This document shows, in pieces, positions 19,106-27,631 of a DNA stretch of 64,000 nucleotides. Location of the stretch: NCBI RefSeq assembly GCF_900453105.1, contig NZ_UGPW01000001.1, forward strand, positions 1,798,001-1,862,000, written 5' to 3'. The DNA is from Moraxella ovis (GTDB taxonomy: Bacteria; Pseudomonadota; Gammaproteobacteria; Pseudomonadales; Moraxellaceae). The notes under the pieces were generated by a model. That model saw only the letters and a list, made by a program, of their open reading frames with translations, ran no database searches and had not been told where the DNA came from. The position numbers were made by a program, and so were the translations under genes. How positions within the stretch are numbered: position 1 is the stretch's first letter; each line of letters begins with the position of its first letter.

Positions 19106-19570
19106 GTGTTTTTTATTAAATCTGGTGTGCGTTTAACCAAATCAGATATGATAGCAGGCGATATGCCATTTATTGGAGCGACTGAATTTAATAATGGCAT
19201 TACTGAATTTATAGGTAATGCCAACGCCAGTCTTGATCAAAATATTTTGGGGGTAAATTATAATGGTAGCGTGGTAGAAAATTTTTATCACCCTTATGAT
19301 TGTATCTTTTCTGATGATGTCAAAAGACTGGAATTAAAAAACAAAGATTATGCTAATAAATGGGTGTATTTATTTTTAAAAACCGCTATTTTGCAACAAA
19401 AAGAAAAATATCAATACGGTTATAAATTTAACGCCCAACGAATGCAAAAACAAACCATTGTGCTACCCACCGATGATAACGGTGAGCCAAATTGGGCGTA
19501 TATGGAAAATATGATGAAAGCAGTTGAGATGAAAAAGATTTTGCAAATTTTACAGCACTATGAATACTAA
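19106..19570 (+). CDS. Third target-recognition domain, out of frame with the specificity gene at the present repeat number
   Basis: A 154-residue segment that begins with a possible GTG, but whose open frame extends back to the repeat at 19076 (EIVWAKFKLSQVFFIKSGVR). It has the same module layout as the two upstream domains: a start like WAKFKLSQVF, the middle NNGITEF, and the end LPTDDNGEPNWAYMENMMKA. It ends 9 bases before the Sir2 region. No ribosome site is obvious, so it is probably expressed only when the repeat number joins it to the upstream frame. Confidence 0.75.
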   Translation: MFFIKSGVRLTKSDMIAGDMPFIGATEFNNGITEFIGNANASLDQNILGVNYNGSVVENFYHPYDCIFSDDVKRLELKNKDYANKWVYLFLKTAILQQKEKYQYGYKFNAQRMQKQTIVLPTDDNGEPNWAYMENMMKAVEMKKILQILQHYEY

Positions 19571-19633
19571 AATGCCCACCATCAAACCCTACTTCAATCC
19601 GCCGATAGCCTACTCATCACCGCAGGAGCAGGC

Positions 19634-20377
19634 ATGGGCGTGGATTCTGGCTTGCCTGACTTTCGGGGCAATACTGGTATGTGGCAAGCCTATCCCGAGC
19701 TTGGCAGACGGCAGATGGACTTTGCCACCATCGCCAACCCCCAAGCCTTCGCCCAAAATACACGCCTTGCTTGGGGATTTTATGGGCACCGTTTGGCACT
19801 GTACAAAGCCACCACGCCCCACGCAGGCTTTGGCAAGTTACTGGCACTTGCTGACCGCCTTGATTTGCCTTATTTTGTCCTTACCAGCAATGTGGACGGG
19901 CAATTTGTCAAGGCAGGGTTTGACGCTGACAAAGTTTATGAATGCCACGGCTCTATTCATCATTTGCAATGTGTCATACCCTGTTCTGATAAGATTTGGA
20001 CGGCGGACGACTTAACGCCTGTGATTGACAATGACAAATGCGAGTGGCTTGGGGAGCTACCCACTTGTCCTGACTGTGGCGGGTTGGCACGCCCAAATAT
20101 CTTGATGTTTGGCGATTTTGCTTGGCAATCTCATCGCACGGACGAGCAAGAAACCCGCCTGCACAAGTTTTTGACAACCCACCAAAATCCTGTTGTCATT
20201 GAGATTGGAGCAGGAACAGCAATCCCGACGGTTAGACGCTTTGGCGAGCAGTTCGCCCCACGTCTGATTCGCATTAACCTGCGAGAACCTGCCACACCCC
20301 AAGGCGGTATTGGGCTTGGTATGACGGGCATACATGGGATAGATGAGATTTGGCGGGCGTTGAATGCTCATGATTGA
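19634..20377 (+). CDS. Sir2-family NAD-dependent deacylase, 5' end apparently frameshifted
   Basis: The first in-frame ATG (19634) gives 247 residues beginning MGVDSGLPDFRGNTGMW, but the Sir2 NAD motif needs the preceding residues: the same frame reads back as SLLITAGAGMGVDSG to a stop at 19568 with no usable start codon. An ATG at 19572 is in another frame; one extra C in the CCC at 19575-19577 would give MPHHQTLLQSADSLLITAGA and restore a normal N-terminus. Other Sir2 features are intact: LTSNVDGQFVKAGF, ECHGSIHHLQC and the zinc cysteines CPDCGG. The product is either inactive or the sequence has a one-base error. Confidence 0.75.
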   Translation: MGVDSGLPDFRGNTGMWQAYPELGRRQMDFATIANPQAFAQNTRLAWGFYGHRLALYKATTPHAGFGKLLALADRLDLPYFVLTSNVDGQFVKAGFDADKVYECHGSIHHLQCVIPCSDKIWTADDLTPVIDNDKCEWLGELPTCPDCGGLARPNILMFGDFAWQSHRTDEQETRLHKFLTTHQNPVVIEIGAGTAIPTVRRFGEQFAPRLIRINLREPATPQGGIGLGMTGIHGIDEIWRALNAHD

Positions 20378-20402
20378 TATTGTGTAAAATGTACGTATGA
20401 CT

Positions 20403-20433
20403 TTGACAGTTCACAGAATTGTGAAGATATAAT
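20403..20433 (+). promoter_or_regulatory. Promoter-like hexamers with internal palindrome, pointing at a terminator
   Basis: A perfect TTGACA (20403-20408) is followed by a perfect TATAAT (20428-20433), but the 19-base spacer is longer than ideal. The spacer contains TTCACA-GAAT-TGTGAA, an inverted repeat that could be an operator. The only thing downstream is the hairpin at 20466-20497, so any transcript would be about 55-60 bases long. Either a tiny RNA gene, a relic, or chance. Confidence 0.3.
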
Positions 20434-20465
20434 AACCCAGATCAAATCCTTTGAATTAAATTAAT

Positions 20466-20497
20466 AAAAAAGACCCCAATAAATCAGGGTCTTTTTT
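20466..20497. terminator. Bidirectional terminator between sir2 and slyD
   Basis: Perfect 11-bp arms AAAAAAGACCC (20466-20476) and GGGTCTTTTTT (20487-20497) with a ten-base loop. The A/T flanks give a U-run in both directions, so it can end both the plus-strand Sir2 transcript and the minus-strand slyD transcript. Confidence 0.9.
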
Positions 20498-20509
20498 ATT
20501 AATCATCAA

Positions 20510-20995
20510 TTAGTGATGATGGCCGCCTTCGCCGTGTGCGTGGCCGTGTGCGATCTCATCAGCAGTCGCTGCGCGCACTTCTACGATCTCAACATCAAAA
20601 GTCAATGCCTGACCTGCCAATGGGTGGTTACCATCAACCACAACTTCTTCGTCAGTCACTTCTTTAACAGTAACCAACATCACATGACCGTCATCAGTCT
20701 GTGACTGAAATTGCATGCCCACTTCGATATTATCCACACCTTGGAAGTTCGCGCGTGGCACAGATTGCACCGCTTCTGCGATGTATTCACCGTACGCATC
20801 TTCTGGCGCGATGGTCGCAACGAATTTATCGCCAGCAGACTTGCCTTCCATTTTAGCTTCTAGGCCTGGGATAATGTTGTGGTGACCGTGTAGATATGCA
20901 AGTGGCGTGCCACGAGATTGATCCAATGTCTCGCCTTGATCGTTGGTTAGTGTGTAGTTAAATTGAACCACAGAATCTTTTGTGATGGTTGTCAT
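20510..20995 (-). CDS. slyD: FKBP-type peptidyl-prolyl isomerase SlyD
   Basis: A 161-residue protein starting MTTITKDSVVQFNYTLTNDQ. It has the SlyD FKBP half (GTPLAYLHGHHNIIPGLEAK), the inserted chaperone flap and a metal-binding His-rich tail, HGHAHGEGGHHH. SlyD folds proline-containing proteins and supplies nickel. The frame is open to 21109, but the ATG at 20995 gives the standard start. The tail is shorter than that of E. coli. Confidence 0.94.
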   Translation of the reverse strand: MTTITKDSVVQFNYTLTNDQGETLDQSRGTPLAYLHGHHNIIPGLEAKMEGKSAGDKFVATIAPEDAYGEYIAEAVQSVPRANFQGVDNIEVGMQFQSQTDDGHVMLVTVKEVTDEEVVVDGNHPLAGQALTFDVEIVEVRAATADEIAHGHAHGEGGHHH

Positions 20996-21211
20996 AAGAG
21001 AATTCCTATTTTTGATGAATAAATTTACGCGTTGGTACTCCAATCGCGATAACACGAGTTTCATTATAGCAGACTTTTTGGCTGATGTTGCTGCTGTTAC
21101 AAAAAACATTCAAATCCATCATAACGGTCCAATCATCTGTTATTTGGTTATATGATGGATTAATGCTATGATAATGGCGCCGATAAATTAATAAACGTGC
21201 ACAGGAAAAAT

Positions 21212-22972
21212 ATGAAATATATTGTTGATTTTACTAGATTTAATGAACATCTTGTCGATATTCATCTTAATTTTAAGGCGCGGGTAGGTGCACCAACATT
21301 ATGGCTGCCGACATGGATTGCAGGCAGTTATCTGATTCGCGAGTTTAGCAAAAACATCACGCTCGTACAGTACGATCATGATGATACACGACTCGATGCC
21401 GTTAAGCGCTCAAAGAATACTTATGAACTCACCCACATTAAGGCAGGAGATGTCGTCGATGTGCATTATGAAGTGTATTGTCACGATCTGTCGGTGCGCA
21501 CAGCATTCTTGGATAATACGCGCTTGTTTGGGAACTTTAGTTCGCTGCTCGTCGTTCCAACAGGGCAAGAGAGCAATGGCGCGAACATCTCGCTGCATGT
21601 GCCAAATGCTTTTTATGCACTCAATCCCAACGCGACACTCGCCTGCGGCCTAAAGCATACTTGCGCTGATGATGCTGTTGGCAAGACCTACCATTTAGAG
21701 CCTGTAGCCGCCTTTGATAGCTATGATTATCCATTTGAAATCAGTATTCAGGATGAATTTGCCTTTACGATCACAGACAGTGACGGTAAAGGCCTGCCGC
21801 ATCGTTTTTTTATCGCGGGCAAGCATCATGGGCACCTGCCACGCCTACAACAGGACATTCAAAAAATTTGCCAAGCCTACCTAGACGAACTGGGCAGCGC
21901 GCCATTTGAAGATTATACCTTCATGACCATGGTGACGGGTTCAGATTATGGCGGTCTTGAGCACATCAATTCTACCGCGTTGGTTAGTCCACGTACCGAC
22001 CTGCCGAGCACTCATGAAGGCACAATCCCAAGTGGTGATTATCAGCGCTATCTAGGGCTGTGCAGCCATGAGTATTTTCACGCATGGTGGGTAAAAACAG
22101 TACGCCCTGACGTGATGATGGATTCACAATTACAAACCGAAGCGCCTTCGCCATTATTATGGGTCTTTGAAGGATTTACCAGCTATATCGATGATCTGAT
22201 GCTGCTGCGTTCGGGCGTGATTGATAAAGCGTCCTACCTAAAACTGCTCGCCGCACAGATTAATCGCTACTATCAGACCGCTGGTCGCGATTTACAAAGC
22301 GTCGCTGAATCCAGCTTTGATGCATGGATTAAGCTCTATCGACCCGACGAGAACTCCACCAACCAAGGCGTAAGCTACTACAATAAAGGCGCACTCATCG
22401 CCCTACTGCTGGATCTTACCCTACTAAAACACTCCGATGGCAAATATCGCTTATTCGATGTCGTCAGAGCCTTCTACGCCAAGGCACTCGAGCAGGACAA
22501 TCGTCGCTTTGGCATGACACATGAGAATCTTGGTGAGGTGGTTGGCGATATGATCGGGTGTGATGTGTGGCAGGTGTTTTTTGATAATTATGTCATCGGT
22601 CGCCAATCACTACCCATTGAAGAGATGCTGGCAGAGTTTGGCATTGAAATCACCGCCAAAGCTCAACACAGAGCCTGGGGTATGACGACAGAAGAGCTGC
22701 CAAGCGGTATCAAAATCAAGCATCTCATCCGCCAAAGCCCAGCCAGTAAGGCAGGTCTGTCCGCCAATGATGTCATCGTCGCCATCGACGGCTTAAAAGC
22801 AAGTCAAAAACTCATCGAATCCACCACGAAGCGTCAAAATCATGATGACAAGCCCGTCGTCGTTCATGCATTCCGCCGAGATGAGCTCATGACATTTAAT
22901 GTGCATGGTGGATCATTTGAATACCGACAGGTAAGCTTGGTTGATAACACCGATAGCATCTGGCTAAACTAA
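21212..22972 (+). CDS. M61-family metallopeptidase with C-terminal PDZ domain
   Basis: A 586-residue protein. It has the M61 catalytic motif HEYFHAWWVK near residue 290, with the third zinc ligand glutamate in FEGFTSYIDD about 20 residues on. A PDZ domain covers about residues 505-560 (IKHLIRQSPASKAGLSANDV). The family includes the glycyl aminopeptidase of Sphingomonas. No signal peptide is seen, so it is probably cytoplasmic. The ATG at 21212 has AGGAAA upstream; a GTG at 21197 is less likely. It is a single-gene unit. Confidence 0.88.
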   Translation: MKYIVDFTRFNEHLVDIHLNFKARVGAPTLWLPTWIAGSYLIREFSKNITLVQYDHDDTRLDAVKRSKNTYELTHIKAGDVVDVHYEVYCHDLSVRTAFLDNTRLFGNFSSLLVVPTGQESNGANISLHVPNAFYALNPNATLACGLKHTCADDAVGKTYHLEPVAAFDSYDYPFEISIQDEFAFTITDSDGKGLPHRFFIAGKHHGHLPRLQQDIQKICQAYLDELGSAPFEDYTFMTMVTGSDYGGLEHINSTALVSPRTDLPSTHEGTIPSGDYQRYLGLCSHEYFHAWWVKTVRPDVMMDSQLQTEAPSPLLWVFEGFTSYIDDLMLLRSGVIDKASYLKLLAAQINRYYQTAGRDLQSVAESSFDAWIKLYRPDENSTNQGVSYYNKGALIALLLDLTLLKHSDGKYRLFDVVRAFYAKALEQDNRRFGMTHENLGEVVGDMIGCDVWQVFFDNYVIGRQSLPIEEMLAEFGIEITAKAQHRAWGMTTEELPSGIKIKHLIRQSPASKAGLSANDVIVAIDGLKASQKLIESTTKRQNHDDKPVVVHAFRRDELMTFNVHGGSFEYRQVSLVDNTDSIWLN

Positions 22973-22991
22973 TTTAAAGCTTATCATGAAT

Positions 22992-23020
22992 AAAAACGCC
23001 CTAAAATTTTGGGCGTTTTT
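22992..23020. terminator. Bidirectional terminator between the M61 gene and rluE
   Basis: Perfect 10-bp arms AAAAACGCCC (22992-23001) and GGGCGTTTTT (23011-23020) with a nine-base loop. The right arm lies within the 3' end of the minus-strand rluE gene, whose stop codon is at 23001-23003. Confidence 0.88.
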
Positions 23021-23744
23021 TATTATTTGCTTGATGGTGGCGATTCTTTGGGTGATTAGGCTTTGTTGATTTGGGTGAGAATTTAGATGTCTTTGATGGC
23101 TTGGATTTTGATGGCTTGAGTGTGTTATTTTTGCTCACGCTAAGCTTGTTAAGCTCATCATCAGATAGCTGAATAGGCAATTGTTCACCCACACCGAGTT
23201 GTTGCACCTTATCACCCAACGACCACTGACCGACCTGATAGCGTATCAACCTTAGACATGGCAAGCCAACGTGTGCAACCATTCGACGAACCTGACGATT
23301 CTTACCCTCAAAAATCGTCATAGACAGCCACGATGTCGGGATGGATTTGCGTTCGCGGATGGGTGGATCACGCCGCCACAGCTCGATCGGCAGCTCATCT
23401 TCGGACAGATGCCTGACTACAGCGGGTAAAGTTTTACCATCTTTTAATGGCACGCCTGATGATAATTGATGCAGCTGCTCAGCAGTGGGTATATTCTCCA
23501 CCTGTACCAGATAAGTCTTGCCATGTTCTTTGGCGTTGCCTTTATTCGGTGGTGTGGTGATGGCATGATTGAGCGCACCATCATCAGTCAATATCAACAA
23601 CCCTTCGCTGTCTTTATCAAGCCTGCCCGCCACACGCAGCGTCTTATCAGCAAAAAAATCTGCCAACGTCGCCATGTCATCATTATCTTTACGAAATTGA
23701 CTGTGAACACCATATGGCTTATTAAATAAAATCACATTTGCCAT
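23001..23744 (-). CDS. rluE: RluE-like 23S rRNA pseudouridine synthase
   Basis: A 247-residue protein of the RsuA/RluB/E/F family. The catalytic aspartate is in RVAGRLDKDSEGLLILTDDG, and the end of the domain is EGKNRQVRRMVAHVGLPCLR. The segment WRRDPPIRERKSIPTSWL is typical of RluE, which modifies U2457 of 23S rRNA in E. coli. There is no N-terminal S4 domain, as in RluE. A basic, low-complexity tail (KPSKSKPSKTSKFSPKSTKP) of about 45 residues follows. Confidence 0.88.
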   Translation of the reverse strand: MANVILFNKPYGVHSQFRKDNDDMATLADFFADKTLRVAGRLDKDSEGLLILTDDGALNHAITTPPNKGNAKEHGKTYLVQVENIPTAEQLHQLSSGVPLKDGKTLPAVVRHLSEDELPIELWRRDPPIRERKSIPTSWLSMTIFEGKNRQVRRMVAHVGLPCLRLIRYQVGQWSLGDKVQQLGVGEQLPIQLSDDELNKLSVSKNNTLKPSKSKPSKTSKFSPKSTKPNHPKNRHHQANNKKRPKF

Positions 23745-23769
23745 GTCGTTATTTTAGCTTATCCAATAA

Positions 23770-23803
23770 AAAACCAGATGATATGGTAACATCATCTGGT
23801 TTT
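23770..23803 (-). terminator. Terminator of the OmpA-domain gene
   Basis: Perfect 13-bp arms AAAACCAGATGAT (23770-23782) and ATCATCTGGTTTT (23791-23803) with an eight-base loop; on the minus strand a run of six T follows. It lies between the OmpA-domain gene and rluE, so these are separate units. Confidence 0.88.
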
Positions 23804-23839
23804 GAATACTAACTTTGATTATTCAAAGATAGGACTTTA

Positions 23840-25498
23840 TTATTTGCTCTCGGTAGCTGCAGGTGCTTTAGCAGGTTGTGCTGCTTCGGCTTGATTTGCT
23901 TCTACTTGAGTAGCTTTGCTGGTTGGTGCATTACCAACTGCGGCAACTTGCTTACCAGCTTGAGATAGAGTGAACTCAATACGACGGTTTTGGAAGCGAC
24001 CTTGTTCAGTTGCGTTAGATGCTACTGGGTGGTCATAGCTTGCACCTTGAACACTTAGACGCTCAGCAGGTACACCTTTTGATACTAGGTAATCACGAAC
24101 AGCGACAGCACGCTCCTCAGATAGCTGCTGGTTGTACTCGTGAGACGCTTGATTATCGGTGTGACCGATGATTTTTAGTGTTGCTCCTGGTAGTGCGCTT
24201 AGCTTCGCTGCAGCAAGATCAAGAATCTCTTGGTTCTCAGCAGGGATTTCGCTTGAGTCAGTTGCAAAGTTGATGATTTGTAGATTTAGAGCGCGTACTA
24301 GATCATCAGCAGTCGTGTTGTCGCCAAGACCTGAGATGGCTTGCTTAGCAGAATTGATGCTACCTGCAACAGCAGCGGCTACGTCAAGCTGTGGCTCTGC
24401 TTCTACAGTGAAGTCTGCTGGTAGGATACCTTTAGCACTTTCGATTAGCTTAGCCACATCAGCTTCGTTACCTGCATTGAAGCGAACAGTTTTATCTGCG
24501 ATGCTCACACTAGAGCTGGGTACGCCTTTCATCAGACCCAGGATTGCAGGTAGGTGGTCTGCCGCTGGCATGGTGTCAGAGTAGCCAGTCGCTGTCTCTA
24601 GTGAACACTTATCAGTGCCGAATACGCCCGCGATCGCAGTACGGATAGAACCAAGCACACCTTCAGAACCTGCTTGACCACGGCAAGAATAAACCGCATT
24701 ACCAGTCTCATCTACAGCGATGTTTAGAGTAGCAGGCGTTGCGTCAGCAGCGGTCGTTGATGCTGGTGCTGCAGCTGTTTCGTCAGCATTTTGGGCAGGT
24801 GCTGCAACAGGCGCTGGCTTGTCTTGACAGCCACGTAGTAATAGCCATGCAAGACCACCTAGGATGATCAGACCGATGATTGGCAAGATGCTCTTTAAGA
24901 AACCACCTTTCTTCTCTTCTTCGCGTACCACGTGAGTGTTTGCTGCAGCTGGCTCAACGCGTGCATGAGCAGCAGGCGCAGCTTCTGTCTTAACAGCAGT
25001 AGCGGCGGCGGGCTTAGTGGCTGCAGTTGCAGCAGCGGCACCGCCTAGAAGACCAGCTGGTAGTAGCGCATATGCCCATGAAGGCAGTAGCGAGCTGAAT
25101 GTTGATAGGTTGTCTTTTAGGAATACAGGCAAAGAAGTTGAACCAGACAATTCTTTTAGCTTGCTAAGTACCAAAGGCGCTGACACAGCAGTTAGTGCGC
25201 TGGTAGTCGCAGTAGATAGGTTGAATTCTTTGGCAAGCTGATCATTTAGCTGAGCTGTTTGATTGATGGTATTGTTATCATTGAATACGGCATCAAGAAT
25301 GCTGCGGCCATTATCTAAATCCAGTGGATTTAATGCAGACAGACGAGAAAAAGCACTACCATCAGTTAGGCGTGAAGCAAAGATGGCATAAAACGCTGAA
25401 AGCAATTTGCTCTTAGTCGTGTTATCGCCTTCATAGGTCGCTGTCGCAGCCAAAACGTGCGGGGTAACCAGCTCAGATAAAGTATGGATAAGGTTCAT
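23840..25498 (-). CDS. OmpA-domain protein with N-terminal DUF937-like domain
   Basis: A 552-residue protein without a signal peptide. Residues 1-150 are a helical DUF937-like region, followed by an Ala/Pro-rich stretch. A single membrane segment at about 204-222 (ILPIIGLIILGGLAWLLLRG) comes next, then a linker. A cysteine-containing periplasmic domain with BON-like halves covers about 255-390. The OmpA peptidoglycan-binding domain covers about 405-515 (LKIIGHTDNQASHEYNQQLS). The likely topology is inner-membrane anchoring with the OmpA domain in the periplasm. Its role is unknown; cell-envelope tethering is plausible. RBS AAGGAG lies upstream. Confidence 0.82.
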   Translation of the reverse strand: MNLIHTLSELVTPHVLAATATYEGDNTTKSKLLSAFYAIFASRLTDGSAFSRLSALNPLDLDNGRSILDAVFNDNNTINQTAQLNDQLAKEFNLSTATTSALTAVSAPLVLSKLKELSGSTSLPVFLKDNLSTFSSLLPSWAYALLPAGLLGGAAAATAATKPAAATAVKTEAAPAAHARVEPAAANTHVVREEEKKGGFLKSILPIIGLIILGGLAWLLLRGCQDKPAPVAAPAQNADETAAAPASTTAADATPATLNIAVDETGNAVYSCRGQAGSEGVLGSIRTAIAGVFGTDKCSLETATGYSDTMPAADHLPAILGLMKGVPSSSVSIADKTVRFNAGNEADVAKLIESAKGILPADFTVEAEPQLDVAAAVAGSINSAKQAISGLGDNTTADDLVRALNLQIINFATDSSEIPAENQEILDLAAAKLSALPGATLKIIGHTDNQASHEYNQQLSEERAVAVRDYLVSKGVPAERLSVQGASYDHPVASNATEQGRFQNRRIEFTLSQAGKQVAAVGNAPTSKATQVEANQAEAAQPAKAPAATESK

Positions 25499-26018
25499 AA
25501 GAAAACTCCTTTGTTTGTGTGTTTGTTTTTAATAAAATCCTAAGCCTGATCACACCTAGAACTTGATTGTGTGTTATTGTGAACCATTTTTGAGAAATAA
25601 AAAAGACCTTAACACAATAGTTAAACAAAACACCTGCCACAAAAACCATCTGGTGACATGTTTTTACAAAACCACCGTACAGCCCACCCATTGGTTACCT
25701 AAATACTGACATAATCCACTGTTTTATTAAGCTCTGCGGTTGCCAAACACATTTAAACTGATATACTAACACGCACCAAATCACAAGTTACAGGCTGTCA
25801 TTTGAAGTCTAATTTGGGTATTTTAGATCATCAGAGCTCTATTGCGCCAACTTTTGCTGCAACATAACAAGGCTTGCTATTTTTTGACATCACTTTCCAT
25901 TTTATGGGTGATTTGGATAAGTTTTAACTTTTTTAATTATTAGCCAATCGATGGGCATATTAGCTTGCTCATGCGACAAATTTATTGCCTCTTAGTCGTA
26001 TTTATTTTATTTGACATC
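25499..26018. other. Intergenic region of about 520 bases
   Basis: This stretch lies between the divergent OmpA-domain gene (minus) and the rhomboid gene (plus), so it should hold both promoters. I found no near-consensus -35/-10 pair I could support, no palindromic operator and no RNA gene. A 72-residue minus-strand frame at 25473-25691 has no family features and is rejected. Confidence 0.5.
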
Positions 26019-26627
26019 ATGAATCACACCACCGCCATAATCATCATCACCGTCATCATCAGCCTTATCGCTTGGCAAAATCGCACACTCATGGGACGGT
26101 TGATTTTTGACCCCATTTCCATCACGCGCTTCAAGCAGTATGATCGCTTCGTCACGCACGGCTTTATTCATGCGGACGGCATGCACCTGCTTTTTAATAT
26201 GTTTACGCTGTACTTCTTTGGACGTGTGATTGAGCAGTTTTATATCAGTCGATTCGGTTCATTGGGCTTTGTGGGGTTTTATGTGCTGGCCATCGTCGCT
26301 GCCATCATCCCAACCTACCTAAAAAATAAAAACAACTCACGCTATCTGGGGCTTGGCGCATCAGGCGCTGTCTCAGCTGTATTGTTTAGCTTTATTTTAT
26401 TTGCGCCGTGGGAGACTTTGTATTTCTTTGGAATCCTGCCCACTCCTGCCATTATCTTTGCGGTGCTTTATACAGCTTATAGCATCTATGCAGATCGCCG
26501 CGGCACAGGTAATGTCAATCATTCAGCGCATCTATATGGCGCGGCATTCGGTGTCATCGCCACCATTCTCATTGAACCAAAATTGGCGATGCATTTCGTT
26601 TCAGCATTATTAAGCCCAAGATTTTAA
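26019..26627 (+). CDS. Rhomboid-family intramembrane serine protease
   Basis: About 202 residues with six hydrophobic segments. The catalytic serine is in GLGASGAVSAVLF and the histidine in NVNHSAHLYGAAFG; the HADGMHLLFNMFTLYFFG segment is the conserved second membrane region. These proteases cut membrane proteins within the bilayer. The frame is open from a TTG at 25965 and an ATG at 25971, but family homologues begin about 20 residues before the QNRTLMGRLIF region, favouring the ATG at 26019. It ends one base before the phosphatase gene. Confidence 0.88.
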   Translation: MNHTTAIIIITVIISLIAWQNRTLMGRLIFDPISITRFKQYDRFVTHGFIHADGMHLLFNMFTLYFFGRVIEQFYISRFGSLGFVGFYVLAIVAAIIPTYLKNKNNSRYLGLGASGAVSAVLFSFILFAPWETLYFFGILPTPAIIFAVLYTAYSIYADRRGTGNVNHSAHLYGAAFGVIATILIEPKLAMHFVSALLSPRF

Positions 26628-26628
26628 T

Positions 26629-27540
26629 ATGATTTATGACATCATCGGCGACATCCACGGGCAGGTGGATAAGCTATTAGGATTATTGGATAAATTGGGC
26701 TATCGACACGATGGTAGTAGCCACATCGCACCGCCAAATCATAAGGCCATCTTCGTGGGTGATTTTATCGATCGTGGCGACGCTCAGCTTGAGACGCTGG
26801 GTATTGTCTTTGACATGATTGACAATCATCAAGCACTGGGAATGATGGGCAATCATGAATATAACGCCATCGGTTACGCCACCACGGACGATCAAGGCAA
26901 GCGCATCTACAACCCCACGCCACGCCAGCATGAGACACATCAGGTATTCTTGGAAGCGGTTGGCGAAGGCTCGGCGCTGCACCAGCATTGGCTTAATCGA
27001 TTCTTTGAATTGCCACTGTGGTTAGAACTAGATGGCTGCCTAATCATCCACGCCTGCCCCGATGCTAAGGCGATGACAAACCTTATGCCTTATCTGCATG
27101 ATAATCGCCTAAGCCCAAATGATTTTAAAGATCTACCTAAGATTGCCCATCAGAACATCCTAAAAATCCTAACAGGCGTACAAGCACACCTACCCGATGG
27201 CGTGTTCATCAAAGACGGTCTGGGGCATCTACGCCAAGACGTGCGCGTCAAATGGTGGAAAGATGATTTAAATCAGCCTGTCGTGAAGCTGTCTGCCGCG
27301 AGCAACTGTGACCTATCAACACTGCCTAACGATCTGGTTTGCCCCATTGATTTTACGCTTGGTACTGATAAGCCTGTCATCATCGGACATTATTGGCTGA
27401 CAGGCGACTCTGCGCCGCTGTCGGATCAGGTGATTTGTACAGACTATTCTGCAGGCAAAGACGGCTATCTGACTACCTATCAATTTGACACAGACAATCC
27501 AAGACTATCTGCTGAGAACTTTGTGCAGTTTTATGGATAA
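26629..27540 (+). CDS. Metallophosphoesterase (calcineurin-like)
   Basis: A 303-residue protein with the three family motifs: GDIHG near the N-terminus, GDFIDRGD, and GNHEYNA. Histidines in the later motifs complete a two-metal site. It resembles bacterial PrpE/ApaH-like phosphatases, but the substrate cannot be told from the sequence. It starts one base after the rhomboid stop, so the two are probably cotranscribed. Confidence 0.88.
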   Translation: MIYDIIGDIHGQVDKLLGLLDKLGYRHDGSSHIAPPNHKAIFVGDFIDRGDAQLETLGIVFDMIDNHQALGMMGNHEYNAIGYATTDDQGKRIYNPTPRQHETHQVFLEAVGEGSALHQHWLNRFFELPLWLELDGCLIIHACPDAKAMTNLMPYLHDNRLSPNDFKDLPKIAHQNILKILTGVQAHLPDGVFIKDGLGHLRQDVRVKWWKDDLNQPVVKLSAASNCDLSTLPNDLVCPIDFTLGTDKPVIIGHYWLTGDSAPLSDQVICTDYSAGKDGYLTTYQFDTDNPRLSAENFVQFYG

Positions 27541-27587
27541 AATTCGCTAAGTTTGTGCTGTTAGCGACAGCTTTTGTGGTGATTTTT

Positions 27588-27596
27588 TGTTATAAT
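27588..27596 (+). promoter_or_regulatory. Extended -10 promoter of purE
   Basis: TGT followed by a perfect TATAAT (27591-27596) forms an extended -10 element 36 bases upstream of the purE start codon. No good -35 is seen at 17 bases, which is acceptable for extended -10 promoters. Confidence 0.5.
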
Positions 27597-27631
27597 AATG
27601 CGTTTAATCACTCTATTTTTTAAGGAAAATT

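Noticed and set aside
15986..19570. A classical type I system (HsdM plus HsdS)
   Set aside because: The large subunit carries a nuclease-like N-terminus, and no hsdR gene is present, so a BcgI-like type IIB system fits better.
19560..20015. A 151-codon plus-strand frame overlapping the Sir2 gene
   Set aside because: Its translation has no family features after the first residues; the conserved Sir2 sequence is in another frame. Only its ATG is useful, as the probable original start of the Sir2 gene.
25473..25691. A 72-codon minus-strand frame upstream of the OmpA-domain gene
   Set aside because: No family features and no good ribosome site; it overlaps the promoter region and start of the real gene.
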